Below, one piece after another: positions 22,485-35,167 of a stretch of DNA of 64,000 nt. The notes under the pieces are model-generated. The model did not search any database. It had not been told where the DNA came from and was given only the letters and a program-made list of their open reading frames with translations. Numbering within the stretch: the stretch's first letter is position 1; the number at the start of each line of letters is the position of its first letter. Both the position numbers and the translations under genes were made by a program. This DNA comes from Ahaetulla prasina (Eukaryota; Chordata; Lepidosauria; Squamata; Colubridae): positions 300,063,516 to 300,127,515 of the forward strand of contig NC_080539.1 of the NCBI RefSeq assembly GCF_028640845.1. The letters run 5' to 3'.

Positions 22485-23210
22485 GAAATTATGAATCCGC
22501 TGGGGAGGATGAACCCGAGCTGTGGCAAATGGAGACTGAGGCTTCAGAGGAATGGGGGAGGAGCAGGACAAGACAGCCCTGAGCCCATCAGGTTTGGGAC
22601 AGCTTGCCAGTAGGGAAGAATGGGGGCAGGAAGACCAAGAGAGGCCAGGCAGTGGAGATGAAGAGCAACAGAGCTCAGGAGATGAGGAAGGACTGCCCCT
22701 CCTGATCCCCGAGCACAGAGAGTGAAGAGGAGGCAGGAACAGCACAGATCAACCGGATAACTTGGGAGGAGAGTGCCCAGCCCCTCGTCACAAGTCACAC
22801 TTGGGGACTGAGACTTAAGGATATGCTGTGGGGAGGGGCGTTTATCAGGAACAAACGCTGAATTTGCAGAGTTTTGCGTGCCATTGCCGACGTCTGGAGT
22901 TTGCAGGACTGCTTGCTTCTTCCTTGCTTTGTGAACTCACTGCTTCTTCCTTGCTTCGTGGACTCATTGCTTATTCCTTGCTTTGTGGATTCATTTCTTT
23001 GTTGCTTGCTGGGCTCCTTTGATGCCGTTGTAATAAACAGTGTTCTCTGGACTGCTCGCAGCCAGAGGCTACTGTGTGTTTGTGTGTGAGGGCTTTGCTC
23101 TGGGACTTGCATAACGTGGGAGCATTTGAGGGAAACGTTGAAGCATTAAAGGAAAGTTTGAACTCTCAGCTGGCTGTGTGGCCTCTGTGCCTTGCCCCAG
23201 GTCATCACAG
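22485..23210 (+). mobile_element. Solo LTR with internal 27-bp tandem repeats
   Basis: A GA-rich, acidic-codon 5' part is followed by a TTAAGGATAT promoter-like word near 22813, a poly(A) signal AATAAA near 23033 and a terminal CCCCAGGTCATCACA near 23210. The layout parallels the LTRs at 5432 and 6420. Between about 22910 and 22993 there are three imperfect 27-bp units of the form TGCTTCTTCCTTGCTTTGTG plus ACTCA. No gag or pol coding is attached. The 5' boundary is approximate. Confidence 0.55.
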
Positions 23211-23349
23211 CTTTCCAGGCATGAACAGCATTGGTGATAACTTCATTGAAAAGGACAATAATATCACATGTAGTAAAACACCACAATGTTCACAAATCAC
23301 GTGGTTTATGGCTTCAGGTGTCAATCCAGCTCAGGAGAATGTCTTAGGG

Positions 23350-23465
23350 CAGGGGTCTGCAAACTTGGCTCTTTTAAGATTTGTGGACTTCAACTCCCAG
23401 AGTTCCTGAGGAACTCTGGAAGTTGAAGTCCACAAGTCTTAAAAAGCCAAATTTGCAGACCCCTG
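23350..23465. mobile_element. Palindromic hAT miniature element
   Basis: It begins CAGGGGTCTGCAAACTTGGC and ends with the inverse GCCAAATTTGCAGACCCCTG. The arms contain GTGGACTTCAACTCCCAGAG and its complement. Perfect 8-bp target duplications TCTTAGGG lie at 23342-23349 and 23466-23473. It is a close structural relative of 9384-9508. Confidence 0.92.
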
Positions 23466-23473
23466 TCTTAGGG

Positions 23474-23664
23474 CAAGGGTTCCCAACCCTTGGTCCATGG
23501 ACTGGCTCCAGGCTATGGCATGCCAGCAACCAGGCCATGCAAACAAGCGAAGGGCCATCCGCAGTATGCAGCCAGCACGCAAAACTACGCCCCCTCCCGG
23601 TATCCGGAAAAAAACCTTTCTCCACAAAACCAGTCCCTGGTGTCCAAAAAGTTAGGGGCTGCTG
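23474..23664. mobile_element. Second hAT-type element abutting the first
   Basis: It starts CAAGGGTTCCCAACCCTTGG and ends AAGTTAGGGGCTGCTG. Its left flank is the right TCTTAGGG copy of the neighbouring element; its right flank is GCTCAGGG (5 of 8 matching). It appears to have inserted at or beside the same target. There is no coding capacity. Confidence 0.55.
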
Positions 23665-23892
23665 GCTCAGGGTGAGTTATACATTAGGCTACTGTTTGAG
23701 TAAAACTACAAGCACTGATTGCATTATTCAAAGTACTCAGGCTCAATTATAGGAGGATGTATGAGCCCCTTAAAGTCTTTGCAAGCATCAATCTATTTGA
23801 ATGGATGCACTGCTGTTTATTCTGAGGAAGCAGAACTAGAATTTATCATCGATATAAGTCCAGAAACGCTGTTTCTGAAAAGAGGTTTTTAA

Positions 23893-26552
23893 AATTATTT
23901 ATTTATTTATTTATTTATTTTTCGTATTTTTATACCGCCCTTCTCCGAAGACTCAGGGCGGTGTACAGCAAAGGTAAAAACATATATATCAAAAAGTTTA
24001 AAATACAGTAACAAATTAAAAATCTAATTCAATATGCTGAGAAAATTTAAAAATTTAGTAAGTAAAAATTAATAAAATATATTAACCCCTTAAAACCCCC
24101 ATAAAACCCTCAATTAAAACTGTATTATTTAGGCCAGTCCTGCTTGATGAAAAAAGAAGGTTTTGAGCTCACGCTTAAAGGTCCAAAGATCAGGGAGAAG
24201 ACGTAGCCCCACATGTAGTTCATTCCACAGGGCCGGAGCTCCCACAGAGAACGCTCTTCCCCTGGGGGTCGCCAGCTGACATTGTCTGCAGACGGCACCC
24301 TGAGGAGGCCCTCTCTGTGGGAACGCACAGGTCGAAGGGAGGTTACTGGGGGCAGAAGGCGGTCCCGTAAATATCCCAGTCCCATGCCATGGAGCGCTTT
24401 AAAGGTGATAACCAGAACCTTGAATCGCACCCAGAAGACCACCGGCAGCCAATGCAGCCTACGCAGGAGAGGTGTCACATGGGAGCTACGAAAAGCTCCC
24501 TCAATCCCCCGCGCGGCCGCATTCTGTACCAGTCGGAGCCTCCGGGTACTCTTCAAGGGGAGCCCCATGTAGAGAGCATTGCAGTAATCCAGACGGGAGG
24601 TAACGAGGGCATGAGTAACTGTGCATAACGAGTCCCGATTCAGGAAAGGGCGCAATTGGCGAATCAGGTGGACCTGATAAAAAGCTCCCCTCGCGACGGC
24701 CGTCAGATGGTCATCTAAGGACAGCCGTGCATCCAGGAGAACACCTAAATTGCGCACCGATTCCCTGGGGGCCAACAATTCGCCCCCCACAGTCAAGGAT
24801 GGAGTTAATTGACTGTGGCGGGATGCCGGTATCCACAGCCACGCCGTCTTGGATGGGTTGAGTTAGAGTCTGTTCATCCCCATACAGACCCGAACGGCCT
24901 CAAGGCACCGGGTCATCACATCAATGGCTTCGTTGGGGTGGTTCGGGGTGGAAATGTACAGCTGAGTATCATCAGCATACAGTTGACAACTCACCCCGAA
25001 ACCACGGATGATCTCCCCCAGCGGCTTCATGTAGATGTTGAACAGGAGAGGCGAGAGGATCGACCCCTGCGGAACCCCACAAGTAAGCTGCCTAGTGGTC
25101 GACCTCTGCCCCCCTGTCAACACCGTCTGCGAACGGTCGGAGAGGTAGGAGGCGAACCACCGAAAAACGGTGCCCCCCACTCCCAAACCCTCCAACCGTT
25201 CCAGCAAGATACCATGGTCGATGGTATCAAAAGCCGCTGACAGATCCAGCAGGACAAGGACAGAGGAACAACCCCTGTCCCGTGCCTTCCAGAGATCATC
25301 AACCAACGCGACCAAAGCCATCTCCATGCTATACCCAGGTCTGAAGCCGGACTGGCACAGGTCCAGATAGACAGTTTCCTCCAGGTACTGGGGAAGTTGC
25401 CATGCCACCACACTCTCAACAACCTTTGCTACAAAGCGAAAGTTGGAGACAGGACGATAATTAGCCAAAATAGCCGGGTCCAGGGAAGGCTTCTTAAGGA
25501 GGGGCCTCACCACCACCTCTTTCAAGGCAGTTGAGAAGACTCCCTCCATCAAAGAAGCCCTAATAATACCCTGGAGCCAGCCTCGTGTCACCTCCTGAGT
25601 GGCCAGCACCAGCCAGGAGGGACACGGGTCCAATAAATGTGGTAGCATTCAACCTCCCCAGTATCCTGTCCATGTCTTCGGGAGTCACAGAATCGAACTC
25701 CGCCCAAATAATATTCTCAAGACCTGCCTCCGTCATCCTGTCTGAATCCACCCAATCAGCGTCCAGCCCGCCCCGGATCTGAGCGATTTTATCATGCAGA
25801 TACCTTCCAAATTCCTCAGCACGTCCCTGCAAGGGGTCCTCCTGAGCCCCCTGAAAAAGTAGGGAGCGGGTCACCCTAAACAAGGCGGCTGGGTGGTTAT
25901 CTGCCAATGCGATAAGAGTGGAAAAGTATTCCTGCTTTACCGCCCCTATCGCCACTAGGTAGGCCTGAATATGTGACCATACTAGTGTTCGGTCAGATTC
26001 GAAACGACTGGCTCTCCAGGTGCTCTCTAGGCATCTTTTCCGGCACTTCATCTCTCTCAGCTCCTCGGAAAAGGAACTGGTCTAGCGCAGCGCCGGGTCA
26101 GAGGCCGCAAAGGCATGACGCGACCAAAGCTCCTGCCGCCGCCCTTTCCCAGGCAGCAACAAGTTCTTCGGCCGAGCCGTGGGCTAGATCCTCAGGGATT
26201 GGCCCAAGTTCCGTCAGGAACCCAATAGGGTCCATCAGGTGCCTGGGACGGAACTACCGAACTGGCTCCGTCTCCCTGCAGTGCGGGTTTGCGGTTCGAA
26301 AGTCCAGGCGAAGAAGCGAATGGCAAGTCCATGGCAAGGGAGTAATGACTAAATCCCCCACTTCCAGATCATTCAGCCACTGTCCCGAGACAAAAATCAG
26401 GTCCAGCGAGTGTCCCCCAGTGTGTGTGGGCCCATTCACTAACTGGGTCAGGTCCAAGGCTACCATGGAGGCCATGAACTCCCGAGCTGTGGACGATGTC
26501 TCGCCTACCAACGGCAAGTTGAAATCCCTCATGACCATAAGCCTGGGGGTAT
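23893..26552 (-). mobile_element. L2-type LINE, 2.7 kb, 5'-truncated and frameshifted
   Basis: The minus strand carries in order: the end of the endonuclease (26538-26254, RDFNLPLVGE and HSLDLIFVSGQWL), a linker (26051-25560), the reverse transcriptase (25648-24863, with LKKPSLDPAILANYRPVSN, LLDLSAAFDTIDHGIL, GVPQGSILSPLLFNIYM and the catalytic LYADDTQLYI near 24970) and the C-terminal region (24796-24125, LGVLLDARLSLDDHL and TSRLDYCNALYMGLP). The 3' end is GCCCTGAGTCTTCGGAGAAG plus an (AAATA)n tail at 23893-23922. The parts lie in different frames, so it is inactive, but the residues are well preserved. The same 3' end recurs at 31834 and 45065. Confidence 0.9.
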
Positions 26553-26553
26553 C

Positions 26554-26589
26554 AACTTTATGCTGTAATCAAAATTACAGCATAAAGTT
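26554..26589. repeat. Perfect 16-bp inverted repeat at the L2 5' boundary
   Basis: AACTTTATGCTGTAAT, a 4-nt spacer CAAA, then the exact reverse complement. It sits exactly where recognisable L2 sequence stops. A foldback during target-primed reverse transcription or repair is a plausible origin. Confidence 0.85.
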
Positions 26590-26599
26590 ATCAAGAGTT

Positions 26600-28484
26600 T
26601 CTTGTTTAATGTCTACAAGGCTGGATTTAATTATTTGGCATCACTAGAGGGCACTCACTGATCACAAACCTTGATCATATTTAAACTTGGTATTTTGTAT
26701 GTCTTTTTTAAACATAGAATTGGAGGGAATTATATAGAACCCTCCTCCATTTCCCCCCACAATCACTATCTTGTGAGACATTTTCTTGAAATAAGAGCAA
26801 TGGCAACACATTCCAGTGAATGAAATTAAGCAAATGTATTTTAATAGCAATGTAATGCAATTAAAAGAGAGGGCAATAAATCCATTATTTCTACATGTGG
26901 GTTGAAATAATATAGTTCTGCTACAGTCCTTTAGGCAATGTGAGTGAAATATCTTTCTCGTAAGTCCAGTTTTTTTTGGACTCTGGTGATAGTGTTGGTT
27001 ATCAGCAGGGTAAGCAGAACTGTTCCTATATTGGAAGCAACACCTCTGGGAAGAAAGAGACAAAGATGTTTCATCAAAGCCTAGTGTTCCCCAAGGATCA
27101 GATGTTGTTCCACAAAAGTCTAAGAGCAAAAAGCGAAGGAAAAAAAAACTTTGTATTATTATTAGAATGTTCCATCGTGGTCAGAGCTTCTGGAATTTCT
27201 TTTATAAATAATCCATTTTGTAGCCTGAAAGAATTTGGAAGCCCTGCGATAGGAAAATGTGCCTATGCTTTCTATATTTTTCCTGTTGCCAGAGTGTATA
27301 TAAAGAGACAAGTAGAACAAAGAGAACCATTTTAGGAGCTTTGGTAGATTATTGGATATCCTTGGTTTTATATTTCAGATGCACAGCTGCTGCAATTAAC
27401 ACTGTTCAAAATAATCCTTAGCTTGAACCTTCAATCTTTATTTTGGTCAACAGTCAGTAAATTACATTAAAGCATAATTAGAAAGGAAATGGAGCAGTGT
27501 TCAGACTTGCATCTGCTGTTGTTTCATTTTCATTGCACCAACACAACATTTAGCTACTTTAGAGGTGACAGATAATTTCATCTCTGAGAAGAGATTCAGT
27601 AATAATTATTCTTTCTGGGCAAAGTCTGAACATGCAAATATCCAAGATTAAGACTTGTAGCTATGGAAGACAGGCCCCTTCCCAGAGCCTTATCTAATTA
27701 TCTCTTCTTAAAACCATGGTACCTGACTCCAAGAAGTCTCCCAGGCTTTTTACAGTAGCATCACGATTATTTACAATAAATCATATCATCAATAGAGCTA
27801 TAATTTCCAAATCACCATTATTCTCCATCGGTTAGACATCACCTCAGGTAGCATACATCATATTTAAAAAAATCAGATACATTCAAATGGGTATAGAACT
27901 CCTCAAAAGAATAGTATCAATTATTATAGTAATTATTATTATTGATAAAACCCATTATCGTGCTGCATTTGTTTGTAGGGGACAAAGAATTTGGCATCAT
28001 TTCCAGGATTCCCCATGTTCAAGTTGTTAGAGAAGAGGATTTTGTGGAAGATAGTAGCATGCATCTTTTCGAATAGTAAATACCCTTGCATTCTCCACTC
28101 ACTGGCAATTGACAAAATATAGTGAGATGTAAAATATGATCAAAATGGATTTTGTATTGATTCAGCAAGACTTAAATAGCAATAGGTATGAGTTCGGAAG
28201 AACTCTGGTAGTTGGAAGAACTGCAGTAGTTTAAGCATGAATTAAAACAAAATGAAGAAGAATGCAATGAAAAATACACCTGGAGAAGGACTGTGTGCAG
28301 GAGATTTGTTTATTAAATGCTACCAATCTCACTATCAAAGAGTCTGTGTGGGATCTTGGAAGAGTACTTCACAGAGAGAAGCCTAAAATAACAGACTGCA
28401 CATCCTGAACTGGATGGGGTGGGAGGAAGAGGTTCAGGATAACCAGATCCTAGAATCTCTAAGGATATATCTGTTAGGTTAGGA
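26600..28484. other. No gene recognised
   Basis: About 1.9 kb of AT-rich sequence with short open frames that lack conserved motifs. No repeat was recognised. Confidence 0.5.
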
Positions 28485-28952
28485 CAGAGGTCAGCAACCT
28501 GCGGCTCCGGAGCCACCTGCGGCTTTTGGGGCCCTCTACTGTGGCTCCCTATCAGGTGATCCCACCAGTGGCTGGCCCCACCCCTCAGCCTCCTCTCCTC
28601 GCCTGGTCTGAGGAGGGTGACAGCAGGGGGATGGAAAAGTGGCCAGGGCAGAGACAGAGAGATACGGGGGGGGGGGAGAGAGACATAGAGAGATACAGAG
28701 AGAGAGGGGCAGAGGGGCAGAGGGGAGAGAGATACATGTCAAAAGAATTTTGTGGTTCCCGTGTTTTTTAACAACTGGTTCTCTGCCATAATGACCAGCT
28801 GGGTAGGTGCGGCTAGGGGGTTCATGTAATTGGTGGAAGTGAGTGAAATCGAGTTGGCCACGCCCAGCCAGGTTTTGTGGCTCCCGGCATTTTCTTTTCT
28901 GTGGGAAACAGGTCCAAATGGTTCTTTGAATATTTAAGGTTGCAGACCCCTG
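28485..28952. mobile_element. hAT-type element with purine-rich interior
   Basis: The left end CAGAGGTCAGCAACCTGCGGC and the right end AAGGTTGCAGACCCCTG form degraded inverted repeats. Flanking words GGTTAGGA and TGTTAGGC agree at 6 of 8 positions. Inside are repeated phrases TTTTGTGGTTCCCG and GTTTTGTGGCTCCCGG and a (GA)n-rich tract at 28645-28735. It is noncoding. Confidence 0.68.
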
Positions 28953-30803
28953 TGTTAGGCGGTTATGACAAGATTTTGTCTACCATATTAGGTGTAAGCA
29001 AATGAATGATTACACAGAAGAAGATACAAATAGGGAGGTTCTGTTGGCATGCTTGCCTTGCCATGTGCTGGTCAGGTATGGAGATTATGATTCCTTTCCC
29101 AAGTCATACTACCCAGAATGAACCAGAAAATTGTTCATAGGTAAGCTATTTTCTTTTCTGCAATCCTAGGCATTCTGTAGCGAAACTACTATCTGCTTTT
29201 ATTGGTCTAGTAAAACCTCTTTTCTCCTACACAGTAGCAATATTCTGAACTTCTTATCTCTGTATGTCCTCCCAGCATCTATGGATTTTGCTTAGGTAAA
29301 TTTTACTGGATTACTTTGGTTTTAGGATAAACTAGAAGAATTCTGCTTCCGATCAACAATTGAACTGTATGGAAAGCTACATTTTCACCTGGAAAAAACA
29401 CCCTTCACTAGCTTTTTTTGCTTCCTGAATTTTTTCATGATAATGAATTCTTCATAGTCTTAAGAAAAATAATGCACAATATGCATCAGACAATAGCAAT
29501 GACTTATTACAGTACACTGCAATTATAATGTGTAGTTAAAGATGCTTTTCATTGCTATGGAGCTATAAAAATGAAAAAAGCAACACTGAATTATAATATG
29601 AGCACCTAATATTTTTTTCCTTCACTCCTGTAGTGAAGAATGACGTAGGATTGATAGCTAATTTGGAGAAGATAGCCCTCTATCTGAAAGTGCCCAATTC
29701 ATGTCTCATCTAAAGAAGTAGGAGTTAGTCTTGCTCATGAATTCATTTGTTTTGCACTGACGCATTGACATATACCATGTATTTATGGTAATCTTCGGCT
29801 TCCATACATAACTGACCATCCTGCATGAGGCAAGATAAAATCAAACAGTTCTTTGATCACCTGTTCTCATCTATGAATTGATATACTTGGGCAGAATCCT
29901 TCCTTTGAAAGCTCTTCAGTGCTTATTCCTTATCTGTTGGCTTGTGCATGGTGGCAGCTGATGGCTGTAATAAGGGAAGAATTCTGCTAACCTTATTTTT
30001 GACCTCTTCATATTACAATTGCATTTGCTGAATTTTCATTTACCGTACAATTATTAACAGTATAGGATAGTGTGTGGCAATGATCTTTCTGCTATAAAAA
30101 GAAAAGCTCAATGTAGCTTTTTCCCTACATCCACCAACTGGTAGTCAAATTAACTTTCTCTCTGCAGGGATTAAATATGTTTTTCTTACCTTCCTGCCCA
30201 TAATTATGTACTGAATTGCTTTGCAAACGTTTAAAGGAGTCTCTCACGTGCTAGGATAAAAATAACTAGTATACTGATAAATTGGAATTTCTATGGATTC
30301 TGTATTTGCAAGAAAGAGAGGCAGGACCTTTTGTCATTTTCAAAACCATAGCTTCACAACTTGTTGTTGTTGTTGAAGTCTAAGGGTCTTTGTCTTCATT
30401 TGGTCTCCAACCTGTATCTGCGACTGTCTTTTATGATGCCCTTAGCTGTCCTGGTGTTTAAAAAGTGTTTCTTCTCTTATTCTGACACAGTTATTGGTGT
30501 GGATACAATCTGACATGCTTTACTAGCCATTCTCTTGGCAGTGCAATCAGATATGGAAGGAAGAGGGATTAGTCCAGAGGCTTATTGGCCAACTTTAGTT
30601 GGGCAGCCACCCTCCCCACTGGCTCCTGTACTCCAAGACACCATGCAGTGGGAGAGTATAGGTCCTTCAAACTAGCCATCTCCTTGTGCTCATAGTGTCT
30701 CCTACTTTGAAGACATGGCTATGAAGAGAAATTACCCCAAATAACAACTATCCAATGGTGCAATAGAAACCGGCTGTACAGTGTATAGTTAAATACACTA
30801 TAC
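28953..30803. other. No gene recognised
   Basis: About 1.85 kb of AT-rich DNA without supported features. Confidence 0.5.
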
Positions 30804-31075
30804 GGGCCGGGATAGCTCAGGCAGTAGAGAAGCCTGTTATTAGAACACAGAGCCTGCAATTACTGCAGGTTCGAGCCCGGCCCAAGGTTGACTCAGCCTT
30901 CCACCCTTTATAAGGTAGGTAAAATGAGGACCCAGATTGTTGGGGGGGGCAATAAGTTGACTTTGTAAAAAAATATACAAATAGAATGAGACTATTGCCT
31001 TATACATTGTAAGCCACCATGAGTCTTTGGAGAAGGGCGGGGTATAAATGTAAACAAAAACAAAAAAAACAGAAA
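30804..31075 (+). mobile_element. tRNA-derived SINE with A and B boxes
   Basis: The head reads GGGCCGGGATAGCTCAGGCAG and keeps a tRNA-like A box (TAGCTCAGGCAGTAGAG) and a B box GGTTCGAGCC at 30868-30877, the internal RNA polymerase III promoter. The body has GGACCCAGATTGTTGGGGGG. The tail GAGTCTTTGGAGAAGGGCGG then GGTATAAATG resembles the L2-type LINE 3' end at 23930, suggesting it borrows that machinery. It ends in an A-rich tract. It is a retroposon, not a functional tRNA gene. Confidence 0.85.
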
Positions 31076-31184
31076 ATAAGCAACCTCTAAATAAATAAAA
31101 CCTGAAATAAAAATGAAAGTAATAGCCATCTATATATAAATTGTATATAAGCTCAAGCTTAGGAGAGGGGACCATAGGAGAGGG

Positions 31185-31240
31185 GTGTTGGAGTAGAAGA
31201 CCTCCAAGGTCCTTTCTAGCTCTATTCTGATTGATTGATT
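31185..31240 (+). mobile_element. CR1 LINE 3' tail
   Basis: TTGGAGTAGAAGACCTCCAAGG, then TCCTTTCTAGCTCTATTCTG and a (GATT)n tail. This is the conserved CR1 3' end also seen inverted at 33099 and 56824. Confidence 0.7.
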
Positions 31241-31748
31241 GGGAAGGCTCCCATACACAGATTTTCTGAAAACCCCCGAGTTATTCTCCAAAAGCTGACT
31301 TGTACAGAACCATCTGGCGTGCTCCCAATGTAATGAGTCTTTACCCACACCCATCTATCAGGATTATCAATGTACAAGCAGATAATTGTAGAGTGAAAGT
31401 CATATATGTTTTCTAAGCAAGTAAAGAAACACAGCTTAGTTTACCACTTGACAAATAACAGGGCTCAAGGTTATGCTCTCTTCCAATACATCCCTGACAA
31501 AAATTAAGAATGTGTGAAGATGAGTGACATCTTTTATTATACAATTGTATTGTATAATACATTTAAAGTGTAACTAGGTTGCTGCAATACCCAAATAAGG
31601 ATACTATATTACGACTTTATCAATGAACTGGTGTATATTTTGCTTGTTCTAAAGGGTGTGGCTAAAATGGGGTATGATTAAATGTGACTATACATACTTG
31701 CAGGTAATTATGCATCCCAAGAATTGGGTTTAGCTTATCCACAGATGG

Positions 31749-31749
<1 letters not shown>

Positions 31750-31833
<84 letters not shown>

Positions 31834-31900
31834 TTTTAATTTGTATACCGCCCTTCTCCCGAAGGACTCAGGGCGGTATATACTTGTGTATATTCAGTAG
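31750..31900 (-). mobile_element. L2-type 3' end with (TAA)n tail
   Basis: A pure (TAA)n array of about 84 bp (31750-31833) adjoins TTGTATACCGCCCTTCTCCC and GAAGGACTCAGGGCGG, the reverse of the L2 3' end. The microsatellite is therefore the element's 3' tail. The rest of the LINE is absent. Confidence 0.8.
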
Positions 31901-33065
31901 ATGAGTGAGAAAAAACAACAATCAGGAACAACAGGAACAACAGCATCTATGAGAGCTTTTCTCATAGATTTAAATTCAGGGCCTACTTCCTTTGTCTGAA
32001 GCCTGTAGCTCCCACACTCCCTAATGACTGCACTTGTCGAAAGGTGGAAAGTAGCAGCTGGCAAAAAGCATAATTACAGAGGCTGTTTTCCTCTCAATCT
32101 TCCAAGTAAAATCTAGTCTAAAGACACACATACAAGATTTCCATGCTTGATGAAAAGGGAAATTGATACTCTGCCCTCCCCACTAGACTCCCTAGGATTT
32201 ATCCACCAAGGCACTTAGACACTGGAAAAAAATATTAAAAAGTACAGCCCTAATTGCCGGAAACTTGACTCACCAGGATCCCAGTGAGAAAAGCTGAGTT
32301 TGAAAGATTCCAATACTTGAGCAAGTATTCTAAACTTTAGTTTTCCCACCTCTACCAAATGGTACTATTTTCAAAAGCAACAGTCCTTCTCCCAGCTGAG
32401 AAGAGCAATCCCTTCCCCCCCTTACTGACTGGGAATTATAGGAGTTGGGGTCCTTCTGCAAAACATTGATTTTGGTAAGAAAATTATGAGGATAGGAACT
32501 AGGTCTTGGAAGATATTAGCTGTTAGAATCTACAAGCTCCCACAGGCTGAAAGGATCTGTTTTTCCACAGGATTTCCTTGGATCTTTTCAGGACAGCTCT
32601 ATGAAGGATTTTACCAGTATTTTCTGTTGCAAAGAACTCCGGGTGACGCAAGAGTACCATGTACATATGCACATCCTTCAGTTTCTTTTGGCTTAGGAAA
32701 CATGATAAGAGTTATCTGTGTTCTGAAACTTAGTCTTTTTCTAAAGTATGCACTTTCTTGGAGAACTTCTGCTCTCCCTCCCCCACTGGACCAACATGGG
32801 AATGGCATTTGCTGCAGAAAGAAGATAAAAAGGATCAAAATTCTAAGTGGCTCTTTTGTTGTATTTAAACTTTTACTTTCCTGTCCTGGTGCATATTGTC
32901 TAGCTGATAACACAGTTGTTTCCTGCCTCTGTACAGACTCTGTTTATATACGGACCATTTTCAATAGGTAACACTTAGGCCTAATTAGAATGAAGCCGTA
33001 TCCCTGTGTTAAATGCATCAAGTTTCTTCCATTATTCTATTTATTGATCATCTCCATTCTGCCTT
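31901..33065. other. No gene recognised
   Basis: Includes a 161-codon plus-strand open frame (32486-32971) that lacks any recognisable domain or repeat signature. I do not support it as a gene. Confidence 0.45.
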
Positions 33066-33435
33066 CTGTTATAATAATAATATATATAATAATAATAATA
33101 TCAGAGTTGGAAGGGACCTTGGAGGTCTTCTAGTCCAACCCCCTGCCCAGACAAGAAACCCTACACCATTTCAGACTAATGGCTATCCAACATTTTCTTT
33201 AAAATTTCCAGTGTTGGAGCATTTACAACTTCTGCAGGCAAGTTGTTCCACTGATTAATTGTTCTGTCAGGAAATTTCTCCTTAGTTCTAGGTTGCTTCT
33301 CTCCTTGATTAGTTTCCACCCATTGCTTCTTGTTCTACCCTCAGGTGCTTTGGAGAACAGCCTGACTCCCTCTTCTTTGTGGCAACCCCTGAGATATTGG
33401 AACACTGCTATCATGTCTCCCCTAATTATGTATGG
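33066..33435 (-). mobile_element. CR1 LINE 3' fragment
   Basis: The minus strand encodes the end of the CR1 reverse transcriptase protein (RGDMIAVFQYLRGCHKEEG, then NGWKLIKERSNLELRRNFL). The conserved 3' UTR and AT-rich tail are on its left. It is about 85-90% similar by eye to 56770-57160. Confidence 0.9.
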
Positions 33436-35167
33436 CCATATAAGACAAAATGTGTCATTTTGTGTATCATGTATATTTATAGCGCATTCCAGAAAAGAAG
33501 CTAACTTAATTTTCCTTTTAGTTTTAACAAGCTGAAATTCAGCAGGTTTCCCCACAATGGCACTTACTTGCTGGAAACTGTCTGTATAAGATATTATTTT
33601 GATATTAAAGATACAAACACTGCTAGGAAAATGGTAGCAATTCCAGATTCATAAAACTCTATGCACTCATCTGCCCTGCAGCTGCCAATTGAGCTAAAAA
33701 TTTATGTTGCAGGTGCTGTTTGTGGAACCCAGAAAGCAGCTGGTTTATAAAAGATTGCCAAATGCATATGAAGTACAGTTTATTATAATCAAGAGCCTAG
33801 GAAACCACCTGCCAGTATGAAAGTAGGAAAAATCCTCTTTCTTTGTAACAGAAGCAGATTTGCCCTTATTTCTTAAGATTGTATTCAACAATAAAATTGC
33901 TGGAGTAAATCTTCCTAACTAGAACTGCACTTACTGGACCAGCTGAGGAGATTGGGAGTGGATTCTTCTCCTTCATCCCAGCTGGGGCTAGTGGGTGGGG
34001 AGAGACAAGCCCAAGACCCTTTCTTTGTGGGGCATCTACCCTCCGAATATCTATATGAAGTCACTGGGAGAGATCACACATCAACATGAGAAGGGTATCA
34101 TCAATATGTTGATGATACTTACTGGTAATTATACATTTCTATCTTAGACCAACCAAGTGTTGCCATTGCAATTCTCTTCCAGTGCCTGAAGGCTGTTGAG
34201 GTGTGGATGGGCAAGAACACCGGGTAATTGTTCCCATGTCCTATGCTAAATCCAACTTGTTAGGTTGCCCCTGCTCCTGTGAGCCAATGCTTCACTATAA
34301 TTTTTGCATTACTGCTGGAATTAAGAATGCCATTATGTAATTTATTGTAGAATATTATTCCATATTTATTAGATGTAGGGTTTCTAGGGGAAATGTAAAA
34401 AGCAAAGCAAAGGAAGGAAACAAAGCCAGAGCAAACTCTTGCATTCAGTTGCCGAAACAAATTATATCCTGTTATAAAAATTTGGTCTTTCTGAATAAAT
34501 CTGTTTCACTTAAAAAAAAAAAATACCATTATGTATTATGTGTGCATTTACCATTATAAAAAAGTAATTTGGAGGATTAAACAAAATACAGATTGAAACA
34601 CACACAAAAATTCCTTTTACGTTTTCAATTGCAGTTAGGAAATGTATTCCAAAAGTTAGAAAATGAGTAACAAAAGTGCATTCTATACAACACTCTATGG
34701 TGCTATGGAGAAAGGTTTCAGGTCAGTGATAGAGCTTTTGTATATAAAATGTCCAAATCAGATTTTTAATTACTTCCAATAGGAATGAAAGAGAAGCTAA
34801 GGATGGCCACTGCCAATTCTTGGAGTACATAAGATAGATAAGGGATATGTGCAATTTCTTTCTCTCCAAGGCCTTGCTTGGCTTTGGAATAGCATGCTAT
34901 GGGTGGTATCTCAAACAACAGGTGGACAAAGAGGAGGGCTGAATGAAGACAAAAAATAGTTTTTATTTCATTTATTTTAATATACAGAGATAAAATACTA
35001 ATTGAAATTATTCTCCTTGTATTTAATATTTTTCCTTCTCCCACGTTACAAATTACTAATTTTGAGATATCTGGGGAATGAAAGAAAAGCTTCTGTAGTC
35101 ATAGAGGCCCCTTATTTCTGCATCCCTGGTAAAGACTGAAATATTAAACAATATAACAAACACTGTA
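33436..35167. other. No gene recognised
   Basis: About 1.7 kb of AT-rich DNA without supported features. Confidence 0.5.

Noticed and set aside
30804..30885. Possible tRNA gene
   Set aside because: A and B boxes are present, but the sequence continues into a SINE body and A-rich tail and the stems are imperfect. It is a tRNA-derived retroposon.
32486..32971. 161-codon plus-strand open frame
   Set aside because: No recognisable domain, no start context or splice support, and AT-rich composition like its surroundings.
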